A stretch of DNA of 20,462 bases from Candidatus Sumerlaeota bacterium. Its GTDB lineage: Bacteria > Sumerlaeota > Sumerlaeia > SLMS01. Numbering within the stretch: the first letter of the stretch is position 1; every line of letters begins with the position of its first letter. Shown here piece by piece: positions 1-8,007 of this stretch. Location of the stretch: contig JADZDZ010000215.1 in NCBI GenBank assembly GCA_020850785.1, forward strand, positions 1 to 20,462, given 5' to 3'. Below the pieces are notes generated by a model that did no database searches, had not been told where the DNA came from, and worked only from the letters and a program-made list of their open reading frames with translations. A program made the position numbers and the translations under genes.

Positions 1-1067
1 CAAAACGACTGACTGATGACGAGGCGCTCGAACTTTTCGAGCGCGCGGAACTGCCGGAACTTTCCGCTGCGGCGCATGCGGCGCGCCGTCGCCTGAATCC
101 GACGAACACTGTCAGCTCTATCATCGACCGGAACGTGAACTACACGAACATCTGCCTGGCGGACTGTGCGTTCTGCGCGTTTTTCCGGAAGCTGGATGAT
201 CCCGAATCCTACGTGCTGACGAGGGATGAGCTGGCGCAGAAGATCATCGAAACGCAGCAGCTTGGGGGAAACCAACTGCTGTTGCAGGGCGGCATGCATC
301 CGAAGCTGAAGCTGGAATGGTATGAGGACATGCTGCGTTGGATGAAGGCGGAGTTCGGCATTCACATCCATGCCTTCAGCGCGCCGGAGATTCACGTTTT
401 TTCCAAGATCAACAAGATGTCCCATGGTGAAGTGCTGGGGCGTCTGAAGGCGGCGGGACTGGATTCGCTTCCCGGCGGCGGCGGGGAAATTCTTGTGGAT
501 CGCGTGCGCAAGGACATCACGCGGGGCAAGTGCCTGACGGATGATTGGATCGAGGTGCATCGCGCGTGGCACAAGCTGGGCGGGCGCTCCACGGCGACGA
601 TGATGTTTGGCCACGTGGAAACGCTGGCGGAACGCGTGGAAACTTTCCGCCGCTTGCGCGACCTGCAGGATGAAACGGGAGGCTTCACGGCGTTCATTGA
701 TTGGACGTTCCAGCCGGAGCACACGCGTCTTGGATTGGAACGCGGCATCAGGGAGGTCGGCTCCTGGGATTACCTTCGCACGACGGCGATCGCGCGCCTC
801 TACCTCGACAATTTCCAGCACATTCAATCAAGCTGGGTGACGCAGGGCCCGCGCATCGGACAGGTCTCGCTGTTCTACGGTTGCGACGACATGGGTTCGA
901 TCATGATCGAGGAGAATGTCGTGAAGGCGGCGGGCGCGAACTTTCACCTGAGCGAAGTGACGCTGCGAAGGTTGGTGAGCGAAGCGGGCTTCGTTCCGCG
1001 CCGCAGGAACTTCTTCTACGAGCTTCTGCCAGAGCCGAATGAAGAAGCGATGCTGCAATTGGCCTGA
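1..1067 (+). CDS. mqnC: Cyclic dehypoxanthinyl futalosine synthase MqnC (5' end missing)
   Basis: Radical-SAM enzyme of the futalosine menaquinone pathway; it cyclises dehypoxanthine futalosine in the cytoplasm. The reading frame is open from base 3 to the TGA at 1065-1067, so the gene starts upstream of the window. The 44 codons before the internal GTG at 135 already read like MqnC (DDEALELFERAELPEL, then VSSIIDRNVNYTN), so that GTG is not the start. The [4Fe-4S] motif CxxxCxxC (ICLADCAFCAF) has its cysteine codons at 153, 165 and 174. Further family signatures are LLQGGMHP, HAFSAPEI, LPGGGGEILVDRVR, TATMMFGHVET and FTAFIDWTFQPEHT. The CAFCAFFR context and DETGGFTAF stretch favour MqnC over its paralogue MqnE. 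No other mqn gene is visible. About 110 bp of non-coding DNA follows. Confidence 0.95.
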   Translation, partial: KRLTDDEALELFERAELPELSAAAHAARRRLNPTNTVSSIIDRNVNYTNICLADCAFCAFFRKLDDPESYVLTRDELAQKIIETQQLGGNQLLLQGGMHPKLKLEWYEDMLRWMKAEFGIHIHAFSAPEIHVFSKINKMSHGEVLGRLKAAGLDSLPGGGGEILVDRVRKDITRGKCLTDDWIEVHRAWHKLGGRSTATMMFGHVETLAERVETFRRLRDLQDETGGFTAFIDWTFQPEHTRLGLERGIREVGSWDYLRTTAIARLYLDNFQHIQSSWVTQGPRIGQVSLFYGCDDMGSIMIEENVVKAAGANFHLSEVTLRRLVSEAGFVPRRRNFFYELLPEPNEEAMLQLA

Positions 1068-1178
1068 TTGCGCCATTCCACATTCTTTCATGAAGTGAAC
1101 GACGCTTGCGCACGTTGATCGCGCGGGTCTCACTTATATCGCGTAATCAAGAACCCTATTCACTTGAGGAGATGTTGC

Positions 1179-1544
1179 ATGGACTATCTTCCCCCGCAGC
1201 ACCTGCTTGTCACCACGGCCAATGACCTGCCCGGCTTCCGGGTCACGCATGTTCTTGGGTTGGTTCGTGGAATTACTGTGCGATCCATGACGATCTCGCA
1301 GGGTTTTGCGCGCATCTTTCAGGTCTCCACCTATCTGGGTGGAAAACAGGAAGGCTACACGCCGATGTGCGAACAGGCCCGGCAGGACGCCTATGCCGAG
1401 ATGGTGGCCCATGCGCAACAAATGGGCGCAAATGCAGTAATTGCAATGCGCTACGACGCGACGGAGATCGGCGGCGGCGCGCGCGGGGGCGGAATGACGG
1501 AAGTGCTGGCCTATGGGACGGCGGTCATCGTCGAGCAGGCGTGA
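1179..1544 (+). CDS. YbjQ-family (UPF0145/DUF74) protein
   Basis: A 121-residue cytoplasmic protein of the YbjQ family, sometimes called heavy-metal-binding by annotation; the biochemical role is unknown. The family shape is visible: an N-terminal strand (LLVTTANDLPGF), the VLGLVRGITVRS segment, a central YLGGKQEGY, a helix QARQDAYAEMVAHAQQMGANAVIAMRYD and the closing AYGTAVIVEQ strand. The ATG at 1179 is preferred over the upstream in-frame TTG at 1164 because GAGGAG (1166-1171) is an ideal ribosome binding site 7 nt before it, and because the family starts close to this point. A TATATC (1135-1140) about 40 bp upstream may be a -10 element, but no well-spaced -35 was found. Probably co-transcribed with the next gene, 71 bp downstream. 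Confidence 0.85.
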   Translation: MDYLPPQHLLVTTANDLPGFRVTHVLGLVRGITVRSMTISQGFARIFQVSTYLGGKQEGYTPMCEQARQDAYAEMVAHAQQMGANAVIAMRYDATEIGGGARGGGMTEVLAYGTAVIVEQA

Positions 1545-1559
1545 ACAATCGTATTGTTC
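1543..1559 (+). repeat. Short perfect hairpin at the end of the ybjQ-family gene
   Basis: GAACAAT (1543-1549) and ATTGTTC (1553-1559) form a perfect 7-bp stem with a 3-nt loop over the TGA stop. No T-tract follows, so this is not a convincing intrinsic terminator. It may be an mRNA 3'-end or processing hairpin between two co-directional genes, or chance. Confidence 0.3.
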
Positions 1560-1615
1560 CCGCTTGAATAAGAAATGCGCGTGGCGGTATTACACCAAAG
1601 CGAAGGAGCAAGCAC

Positions 1616-2260
1616 ATGGATGCGACGGAAATTCTGACAAAGTTGGCGCTCACGCTGGGCGCGAGTTGGTGCGCAGGCATTAACCTGTATGCAACGATTG
1701 CCGTGCTGGGGTTGATGCATCGGTACATCGCGGGATTTGCTTTGCCGGGCGACATGGCGGTGCTTGCCAACGATTGGGTGCTGTGGCCGGCGCTCGCCCT
1801 CTATGTGATTGAATTCGTCGCGGACAAGGTTCCCGCAGTTGATAGCGTGTGGGATACGATCCACACCTTTATCCGCGTTCCCGCCGGTGCTGTGCTGGCG
1901 GCGATGGCGCTTGGTCAGGTGCCGCTGGAGTTCCAAATCTGCGCGGCGCTGCTGGGCGGTCCGCTGGCCTTCGGATCACACGCCACGAAATCGACATTGC
2001 GCGTCGCAGCGCATTCCACCGGCACGAGCCCGGTGCTGAGCCCGGTGCTAAGTGTTGCCGAGGACGTCGCGGTGGTGGGCACGGTGGCGTTGATCGCGGC
2101 TCATCCGGTGATCTCGCTGGCGCTGGTGTGCGTGATGCTTGTCGCCTCCTACTTCATCATCCGTGCCTTCTGGCGCCTTGCGAAGAAGGCGGTTCGCGCG
2201 ATGACGCGTTTGTTCAAGAAGCCGATCGAGGAAGACCCCGCGATGGCGACGGTGAACTGA
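1616..2260 (+). CDS. DUF4126-family integral membrane protein
   Basis: A 214-residue inner-membrane protein of the DUF4126 family; function unknown. Family hallmarks are SWCAGINLYATIAVLGL (residues 17-33), the central FVADKVPAVDSVWDTIHTFI (67-86), and the SHATKSTLR then LSPVLSVAEDVAVVG segments (121-155). Hydrophobic segments lie near residues 21-37, 55-69, 88-102, 108-121, 148-163 and 165-183. The tail is basic then acidic (RLAKKAVRAMTRLFKKPIEED), consistent with a cytoplasmic C-terminus. The ATG at 1616 has a GAAGGAG ribosome binding site about 8 nt upstream. It follows the YbjQ-family gene and ends just before the terminator at 2295-2330. Confidence 0.85.
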   Translation: MDATEILTKLALTLGASWCAGINLYATIAVLGLMHRYIAGFALPGDMAVLANDWVLWPALALYVIEFVADKVPAVDSVWDTIHTFIRVPAGAVLAAMALGQVPLEFQICAALLGGPLAFGSHATKSTLRVAAHSTGTSPVLSPVLSVAEDVAVVGTVALIAAHPVISLALVCVMLVASYFIIRAFWRLAKKAVRAMTRLFKKPIEEDPAMATVN

Positions 2261-2294
2261 TTGTAGCGGGTGTCGGGAAAAAGATCAGACGTCA

Positions 2295-2330
2295 AACGCG
2301 CGCTCCGCACGGGGCGCGCGTTCTGTTTTT
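2295..2330 (+). terminator. Intrinsic terminator of the mqnC-side genes
   Basis: AACGCGCGC (2295-2303) and GCGCGCGTT (2314-2322) make a perfect 9-bp GC-rich stem with a 10-nt loop, followed by CTGTTTTT. It lies between convergent genes, 35 bp after the DUF4126 stop and 10 bp beyond the pgsA stop. On the minus strand a T-run appears only about 12 nt after the stem, so it is mainly a plus-strand terminator and at best weakly bidirectional. Confidence 0.75.
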
Positions 2331-2339
2331 GCAGACCGG

Positions 2340-2954
2340 CTATTCGTCGAACACGTCCACGTTTCCGCGCACATAGTTCCATCCGCTGAGGATGGTGAGG
2401 ACCAGCGTGACGGAGAGGGGAATCCAGACGATGAACTTGATGACACGATCGGTGAGGAACTGATGTTCGCCCCAGGCGCCGGCGTAGAGACAGAACTCCT
2501 TCGTGGAGGCGAGCAGCACGGCGACGATGATGAGCGCCAGTTGCCAGCCCATCTTGTGCTTGCCAAGTTTGTCGGCGGGCATGACGCGTCCGCGTTCCGA
2601 TGCGATGCTGCGAAGGCCGGTGACCAGGAACTCCCGCGCGATGATGACGATGACGGCCCAGCCGGGTATGAGCTTGAGTTCTACGAGACAAACGAGCGCG
2701 GCGGTGACGAATATCTTGTCCGCGAGCGGATCAAGGAGCTTGCCGAGGTTCGTGACGATCTTTTGCTGTCGCGCGATTTCGCCATCCAGCCAGTCGGTGA
2801 TGGCGACGACGACGAGCAGCAGCAGCGAGACGGACTTCATGACGCCGAGCGCCATGTGGTCGGTGATGTCGAACAGCCTGTCGCCCATGAGGAGCACCAC
2901 GAAAGGGGGCACCGCAAAGACGCGCATGAGGCTGAGCTTGTTGGGTAGGTTCAT
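2340..2954 (-). CDS. pgsA: CDP-diacylglycerol-glycerol-3-phosphate 3-phosphatidyltransferase
   Basis: Inner-membrane enzyme of 204 residues making phosphatidylglycerol phosphate from CDP-diacylglycerol and glycerol 3-phosphate. The complete CDP-alcohol phosphatidyltransferase motif D..DG..AR(x8)G...D...D is present as DWLDGEIAR then GKLLDPLAD: D54, D57, G58, A61, R62, G71, D75, D79. The N-terminus MNLPNKLSLMRVFAVPPF is typical of PgsA (NxxTxxR-like start). About five hydrophobic segments follow, including residues 40-53, 79-93, 95-111, 134-146 and 178-193. The ATG at 2954 is chosen by homology; no clear Shine-Dalgarno is visible before it. It lies 36 bp downstream of the GcvT-like gene on the same strand, so the two may be co-transcribed. 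Confidence 0.93.
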   Translation of the reverse strand: MNLPNKLSLMRVFAVPPFVVLLMGDRLFDITDHMALGVMKSVSLLLLVVVAITDWLDGEIARQQKIVTNLGKLLDPLADKIFVTAALVCLVELKLIPGWAVIVIIAREFLVTGLRSIASERGRVMPADKLGKHKMGWQLALIIVAVLLASTKEFCLYAGAWGEHQFLTDRVIKFIVWIPLSVTLVLTILSGWNYVRGNVDVFDE

Positions 2955-2990
2955 GCGAAAAACGAAACCGAATTCTGGCGAAAAGCCGCG

Positions 2991-4079
2991 TTATTTTTCG
3001 CGCGCGACCACACAGGGATAAAGCTGGTCGTCCGTCCCGCGGACGGCGACATTCGCGCCGTCGTTGGCCTTGTAGCTGTTCATGTAGCCGAGTGCGATGG
3101 TGCCCCGCGAAACGGGGCTGTTGGTGACGCTGGTCACGCGGCCCACGGGGATGGATTCGTAGAGGACCTCCGCTTCGGGCGCGATCTTCGCAATGCCTTC
3201 AAACTTCAGGGACACGAAGCAGCGGCTCATTTCACCGGAGGTGGAGTGCATCAGTGCGCGCCGCCCCATGAACAGGCGCTTGTTGAAATCCACCCGGTCG
3301 GAATCGTTGATTTCAATCGGAGTGGTGGAATCATCGGTGTCGGTGCCGATGGATGGGCTGCCGGATTCGATGCGCAGGATGTCGTGGGCCGCGTGCCCGA
3401 TGGCGCGGGCGCCGGTGGCGCGGGATGCCTCCAGCAATTTTTCCCAGATCGGCACGATGTACAGCGATCCTGCGATCAGGTCGAACCCCTTCACGGGCCC
3501 GTGGTTGCCGGCGATGACCAAACAGCGCGCGGTGCCGATGGTGGCGAGGGTGACGTCGCCCGCTTCCTTGCTGATGTCCTGGCCGAAGCAGAGCCGTTCC
3601 ACGAGAACCAGGGAACTGGGGCCGCGCACGGCGATCTGCCCCTGGGCGCTGGAAACGTCGGCGATCTCCACGCGATACTTGTTCATCTGCGCTGCCTGCG
3701 TTCGCAGCCAGTCGAAGGCCTTGGCGCGCGCTGCGCAATTGCCCAGCAGCAGGATGTAATTGCGATCACGATAAATGGAGAAGAAGTCGATGATGCCGCC
3801 GCGTTCGTTGCACATGTAGGCCGTGGCGCAACCATCGACGGGGATGGATTCCATCTTGATCGTGAGCAGCTCGTTCAGGAAGGCAATGGAGTCGTCGCCC
3901 TCGATGCGGAAGCGCGACTGATGCCACAAATCGCTGAAGGCGGCGCCGTTGCGAAGGGCCGCGTATTCAATTTCCGGCTTCGCGTACTGGTTGGGGACCT
4001 GCCAGCCGTGAAGGTCGATGAACTGCGCGCCGTTCGACGCATGCCATTCGTGAAGGGGGGATCGTCGCGCCGAGGACAC
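2991..4079 (-). CDS. GcvT-family aminomethyltransferase (glycine-cleavage T-protein homologue)
   Basis: Folate-binding protein of the GcvT/YgfZ superfamily, 362 residues from the GTG at 4079. Family landmarks: SPLHEWHASNGAQFIDLHGW (7-26), VPNQY, RGGIIDFFSIYR (93-104), QIAVRGPSS, DILRIESGSP, TTPIEI and DFNKRLFMGRRAL, matching the classic GDFIGKEAL region. GTG 4079 puts the N-terminus where T-proteins start; a TTG at 4160 would add 27 residues (389 aa) unlike the family. Neither start has a strong ribosome binding site. The usual GGxxDD folate-site pair is GGIIDF: D98 is kept but the neighbouring Asp is Phe99. No gcvH or gcvP is nearby. A real T-protein or a diverged folate-dependent relative are both possible. 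Confidence 0.8.
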   Translation of the reverse strand: MSSARRSPLHEWHASNGAQFIDLHGWQVPNQYAKPEIEYAALRNGAAFSDLWHQSRFRIEGDDSIAFLNELLTIKMESIPVDGCATAYMCNERGGIIDFFSIYRDRNYILLLGNCAARAKAFDWLRTQAAQMNKYRVEIADVSSAQGQIAVRGPSSLVLVERLCFGQDISKEAGDVTLATIGTARCLVIAGNHGPVKGFDLIAGSLYIVPIWEKLLEASRATGARAIGHAAHDILRIESGSPSIGTDTDDSTTPIEINDSDRVDFNKRLFMGRRALMHSTSGEMSRCFVSLKFEGIAKIAPEAEVLYESIPVGRVTSVTNSPVSRGTIALGYMNSYKANDGANVAVRGTDDQLYPCVVAREK

Positions 4080-4302
4080 TATGTTGGATTTCCACTCATC
4101 TTGATGTCGCCACTGATAGGGGAAACTGTTGCCGCCGGTTGCAATTCGGCACAAGCACAACCAGCAGGCGCCACGGGCCGGGCGGGCGAATCCGCGTCTT
4201 TTTGGTAGCGTGTCATCGGGCGCGGGCGGAAGCTGACGTCACTGATCCCGTGCAACTTATGGCTCCCTCAGCACCTGCAATTGAACAGGCGAAACCCTAC
4301 TA

Positions 4303-5436
4303 ATGGCTGCCACACGCGTCCTGTTTGTGCTTGGTGCGCTGCAACCGGGGGGAATCCAAAGTTTCCTGCTGTTGTTGCTGCGGCATTTTGACCGTGATGA
4401 TGTGGCGATCGACGTGTGCACGATGGCGGCGGACGCGGGGCCGCTGGCGGAAGAAGCGCGTCGGCTGGGCGCAACGGTTCACACGGTGTCCGTCGGGAGG
4501 TCTCCCCGCAGGGTGATCGCGGCGTTCGAGAGGATTTTTTCCGGACACAAGTACGATGCACTTCACGCCAATCGTTCCAGCAGTTTTCTGGCAATGCCCA
4601 TTCGCGCCGCGCGGCGTGCCGGTGTGCCGGTGCGAATCGCGCAGTATCAGAATGATTTTCGTCGCAACGGGGTGATTCGTGACACGGCGGATCGCTACTT
4701 CCGCAGCCACGTGCTGCGCGATGCAACGCACATCATTGGCGTTTCGCGCAACACGCTGACGACCCATTTCGGGAGGAACTGGGAGCGGGACGGGCGCTTC
4801 GAGGTGCTTCCAAACACCGTTGATGTCTCTGTCTATACGCGGGAACGGCGTGATGAAATTCGTGCGTCGTTCGGTTGCGGAAGCGGTGACGTTCTCATCG
4901 GCCACAGCGCGCGCTTCAGCGAGGCGAAGAACCACGTGCTGATCATGGATGTGGCGGAGCAAATCTGCGCGGATTTTCCCCAGGCCCGCTTCGTTCTGGC
5001 GGGGGAGGGGCACTGGCGCGAGGAGATCGTGTCCTGCGTGCGGGATTGCGGCCTGAAAGACCGCATCGTGCTGCCGGGGTGGTGCACGGACATGCCGGCG
5101 CTCCTTTCCGCGCTGGATGTGTTTTTCTTCCCGTCGCTGTGGGAGGGGTGCCCGATTTCGCTGCTGGAGGCGCAGGCGGCGGGGCTTCCCTGTGCCGTGT
5201 CGGACATTCCGGCGATGCGCGAAAGCATCGCCCCCGCACTGGTGCCGTTCATGTTCCCCGCGCGGGATGTTTCTCTTGCGCGAAATGCGCTGGCACGGCT
5301 AATCGCTGATGGCACGGCACGGGGGGAATTGGGGGCGGCGGCGCGCGAGCACGCGTTGCGCTTCGACATCAATCTCATCGCGGCACGCCTTCGCGAAATT
5401 TACCGAGGTCACTCCGATTCAGGAAACCCGCGCTAG
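4303..5436 (+). CDS. GT4-family glycosyltransferase (EpsF/CapM-like)
   Basis: Retaining GT-B glycosyltransferase of 377 residues, transferring a sugar from a nucleotide donor, probably onto a lipid-linked surface-glycan intermediate at the inner membrane. The N-terminal domain opens with RVLFVLGALQPGGIQSFL (5-22), the acceptor-side glycine loop of EpsF-like enzymes. The C-terminal domain has IGHSARFSEAKNH (199-211), VLAGEGH (231-237), and the donor-site EX7E motif in LWEGCPISLLEA with E281 and E289. The ATG at 4303 is the natural start, though no clear Shine-Dalgarno precedes it. It is the first gene of a three-gene polysaccharide block, and its stop lies inside the unclear 5' region of the next gene. 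The sugar and linkage cannot be told. Confidence 0.9.
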   Translation: MAATRVLFVLGALQPGGIQSFLLLLLRHFDRDDVAIDVCTMAADAGPLAEEARRLGATVHTVSVGRSPRRVIAAFERIFSGHKYDALHANRSSSFLAMPIRAARRAGVPVRIAQYQNDFRRNGVIRDTADRYFRSHVLRDATHIIGVSRNTLTTHFGRNWERDGRFEVLPNTVDVSVYTRERRDEIRASFGCGSGDVLIGHSARFSEAKNHVLIMDVAEQICADFPQARFVLAGEGHWREEIVSCVRDCGLKDRIVLPGWCTDMPALLSALDVFFFPSLWEGCPISLLEAQAAGLPCAVSDIPAMRESIAPALVPFMFPARDVSLARNALARLIADGTARGELGAAAREHALRFDINLIAARLREIYRGHSDSGNPR

Positions 5437-5521
5437 AGTTCGATTCCTTCCGCAGCGGCGCATCGTTGCCGCGCGAAGGCGCACCGCGCTGCGTCCCGAA
5501 TGGCGCATCGGCATCGGGCTG

Positions 5522-6817
5522 ATGCTCTTCGCGGGTGTTTTCGTCAGCGGTTTTTTCGACACGTTGATCATTCAGGTTCTCGGAAAGCAGGAGGTGGATC
5601 GCGAGGTGCGCATGATCATCGCCTCCGTGATCACCATTTTCCTCACGATGATGACGCTGGCCACGATCAGTTCGCGGCCACCGCGCGATTATCGCCAGCG
5701 CGAACGCCCCTTCTTTGAATGGCCGCTGAAGGCGATCGTCGCCTTCACACCCATGTGGTTTGTGGCAGGGATCATCAACGAGTGGCCGATCACGTACATT
5801 CTTGGCGATGTTTTCCTGATCATTGTGATGCCGCTCACATACTTTATCCTGACACGGCATCCGCTTCATGATCCGAAGAGGATATTCAACTGGATATACG
5901 GCATCATGATCTTCATGGCGGTGCTTAGCTCCGCGCTGGTGGTGAAGCACAATTTGATCGATGGCTACCAGCACAAGATGTCCGTGGATGCGGCGGTGGT
6001 GCCGACGCTTTACATCATGCTGAAGTCCTCGCCGACCTGGGGTGAGGTTCTGCTGATTCCCTTCTTCATCCTATCCGCCGCGCTGACGTCGAAGCGCAGC
6101 ACCTGGGGTGCGATGATCATCGCGCTTGCGATGGCGCTGGTGCTGAGGCCGGGCGTCAAGCGTTGGGCGCGGGTGGCATTCATCGGCGTCGCGGTGGGTG
6201 GAATCATCCTGATCGTTGCGGACACGCGGCCTGAGTGGATCGACCACACGCAATCGCTGATGGCGAATCGCCTGCAGGAAACGCGTGAGGATTTCACCAG
6301 CGAGCGCGGCGATCTGGGCTCGGCGAGCGGCGGGCGCATGGGGGAAGTCTTTGGCGTGTATGACACCTACGAGATGCGGGAAAATCCTGTGGACTGGGTG
6401 ACGGGCCTTGGGCTGGGCGCGATCGTTCATGCGCGCGGCGGCCGCACGCGGCATCACGTGCATTCAACGCCGGCGGCGTTTCTGGCACGCACGGGCGTGG
6501 TGGGCCTCGCGCTGTGGGTGCTGTTTGTTCTGTCGGTGTTGGTGTATCTGGCGAGGCACGTGAAGCGCGTTCGCACGGAATGGCTGCGCGTGCAGCTCTA
6601 CTTCGCCATTGCGATATGGATTTCGGGAATGGTGTTCAGCCTGAAGTCGCAGGCATTCTGGGGAAGCGTCGGCGGAGGATTTCAACTGGCGTACATTTAT
6701 CACGTGATGCGAATGATCCAGTTGGAATCGCCCGCACCCGTGCGATGCGCCGTGCGCCGCCGCCGCGTGGCGCCGCAGGATCATGCGCTTCCCGCCTCGC
6801 CCGCACCCATCGCGTGA
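5522..6817 (+). CDS. O-antigen ligase / Wzy-like polymerase membrane protein
   Basis: Multi-pass inner-membrane protein (431 residues from ATG 5522) of the O-antigen ligase/Wzy_C type, joining or polymerising surface glycan on its periplasmic face. About ten hydrophobic segments are visible. A long loop before the last helices carries GLGLGAIVHARGG and HHVHSTPAAFLARTGVVGL, the His-bearing signature of the family. The start is unclear. The frame is open from ATG 5309, but that would overlap the upstream glycosyltransferase by 128 bp with a shadow-like Arg/Ser-rich sequence. ATG 5522 is the first standard start after the upstream stop but has no ribosome binding site. CTG 5489 has GAAGG 9 nt before it and gives a plausible MRPEWRIGIGLM start. 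The stop overlaps the next gene's GTG. Confidence 0.85.
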   Translation: MLFAGVFVSGFFDTLIIQVLGKQEVDREVRMIIASVITIFLTMMTLATISSRPPRDYRQRERPFFEWPLKAIVAFTPMWFVAGIINEWPITYILGDVFLIIVMPLTYFILTRHPLHDPKRIFNWIYGIMIFMAVLSSALVVKHNLIDGYQHKMSVDAAVVPTLYIMLKSSPTWGEVLLIPFFILSAALTSKRSTWGAMIIALAMALVLRPGVKRWARVAFIGVAVGGIILIVADTRPEWIDHTQSLMANRLQETREDFTSERGDLGSASGGRMGEVFGVYDTYEMRENPVDWVTGLGLGAIVHARGGRTRHHVHSTPAAFLARTGVVGLALWVLFVLSVLVYLARHVKRVRTEWLRVQLYFAIAIWISGMVFSLKSQAFWGSVGGGFQLAYIYHVMRMIQLESPAPVRCAVRRRRVAPQDHALPASPAPIA

Positions 6818-8007
6818 AAATTCTTCACGTCATTCACAGCCTTGATCCGCGTTCGGGCGGGCCGAGCAACACGCTGCGGGCGCTCGCGGCAGCACAGGCG
6901 GAGGCGGGCGATGATGTGACGATTCTGGCCACCGACGTGCAGTCCGCGGAACCATGGCTGGATGACGCCGACTATCGCGGGAAGCTTTCGCTCGACGAGC
7001 GACTGCAGCGGGTGCGCGTGGAAATTGTGAAGGGGATTGGGCGGAAGGGGGCGTTGCGGCGTTTTCGCTACTCGCGCGAAGCCGCGCCACGACTGCGCGA
7101 AATGATGCTGTCACGGCGGCCCGACGTCATCCACATCCACGGACTTTTCAGCCACCTTACCACCTGCGCGGCGCGCATCGGCGCTGCGGCGCACGTTCCC
7201 CACGTGATACGCCCTGCGGGTGGGTTGAATGAGTTTTGTCGCGTGCAGGGAAATCGCGCGGGCAAGAACGCGTTGTTTCACCTGTTCGTGAAGCGCGATC
7301 TGGAATCGGCGCTCTTCGTTCACGCAACGTCGGAGCGCGAGGCGGACGAACTGCGTCGAATCCTTCCGGAAGCGCGCATCGAGGTCATTCCCCACGGCGT
7401 GGAAATTCCCTCGCAGGAGGAACTGGATTCCGCGCGCGCGCTGTTCCTCTCAAGCCATCCGCAACTCAAGGACCAGCGGCTCGTTCTTTACCTGTCGCGC
7501 ATCGACCGGAAGAAGCGGCTCGATCTGGTGGTGCGGGCGATGGCGGAAGCGCCGCTTGCCGCCGGGGATGTTGCGTTGGTGATTGCAGGATCGGATGCGG
7601 GGTTTCGCGCGGAAGTCGAACGCCTTGTCCGCGAATTGCAACTAGACCGGCGCGTGTTCTTCGTGGGATTCTTGGAGGGAATGATGAAGAGCGGTGCCTT
7701 CGCCGCCGCGAACGTGTTCGCGCTAACATCGGAGGATGAGAATTTTGGCGCTGCGGCCGTGGAGGCGCTGGCCCATGGCACGCCGACGGTGCTGACACGG
7801 GGCGTGGATTCACACGCTTACAGCGAGGCGGCGGGAGCGGGCGTCACGGTGGATGCGACACCGTCGGCAATCGCCGATGGCATCGCGCGGATGCTGCGGG
7901 AAGATCGCACCGCCATGGCAGCGGCCGGTCGCCGCCATGCGCAGGAAAAACTGTCGTGGAAGGAAATTTGCGTGAGGCTTCGCGCGGCCTACTGCCGAAT
8001 GCCTTGA
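6814..8007 (+). CDS. GT4-family glycosyltransferase
   Basis: A second GT-B, GT4-family glycosyltransferase of 397 residues, likely cytoplasmic at the inner membrane. It opens with KILHVIHSLDPRSGGPSNTL (2-21), a common start for enzymes building surface glycans. The C-terminal donor domain has VLYLSRIDRKKRLD (224-237), ALVIAGSD, FVGFLEG, and the EX7E motif in EDENFGAAAVEAL with E309 and E317. The GTG at 6814 overlaps the preceding TGA (GTGA), with no separate ribosome binding site, so translation is probably coupled to the ligase gene. A larger open frame begins at 6514 but its first 100 codons are a shadow of the ligase. The end overlaps the small minus-strand gene by 19 bp. The second Glu of the donor site and all core motifs are intact. 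Confidence 0.9.
   Translation: MKILHVIHSLDPRSGGPSNTLRALAAAQAEAGDDVTILATDVQSAEPWLDDADYRGKLSLDERLQRVRVEIVKGIGRKGALRRFRYSREAAPRLREMMLSRRPDVIHIHGLFSHLTTCAARIGAAAHVPHVIRPAGGLNEFCRVQGNRAGKNALFHLFVKRDLESALFVHATSEREADELRRILPEARIEVIPHGVEIPSQEELDSARALFLSSHPQLKDQRLVLYLSRIDRKKRLDLVVRAMAEAPLAAGDVALVIAGSDAGFRAEVERLVRELQLDRRVFFVGFLEGMMKSGAFAAANVFALTSEDENFGAAAVEALAHGTPTVLTRGVDSHAYSEAAGAGVTVDATPSAIADGIARMLREDRTAMAAAGRRHAQEKLSWKEICVRLRAAYCRMP

Noticed and set aside
135..137. GTG 135 as the mqnC start
   Set aside because: The upstream 44 codons are open and MqnC-like, and starting at 135 would remove conserved N-terminal sequence just before the cysteine motif.
2806..2829. GAC and CAG triplet runs as a microsatellite
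   Set aside because: They encode the Leu/Val run of a PgsA membrane helix and are explained by codon use.
3246..4208. A 320-codon plus-strand open frame opposite the GcvT-like gene
   Set aside because: No recognisable motif and low-complexity Gly/Ala/Asp content; the GcvT family signature is on the minus strand.
4234..4241. TGACGTCA palindrome as a regulatory site
   Set aside because: An isolated 8-bp palindrome is expected by chance at this length, with no second copy or positional cue.
5309..5436. ATG 5309 as the start of the O-antigen ligase
   Set aside because: It would overlap the upstream glycosyltransferase by 128 bp, and the added residues look like a frame-shifted shadow of that gene.
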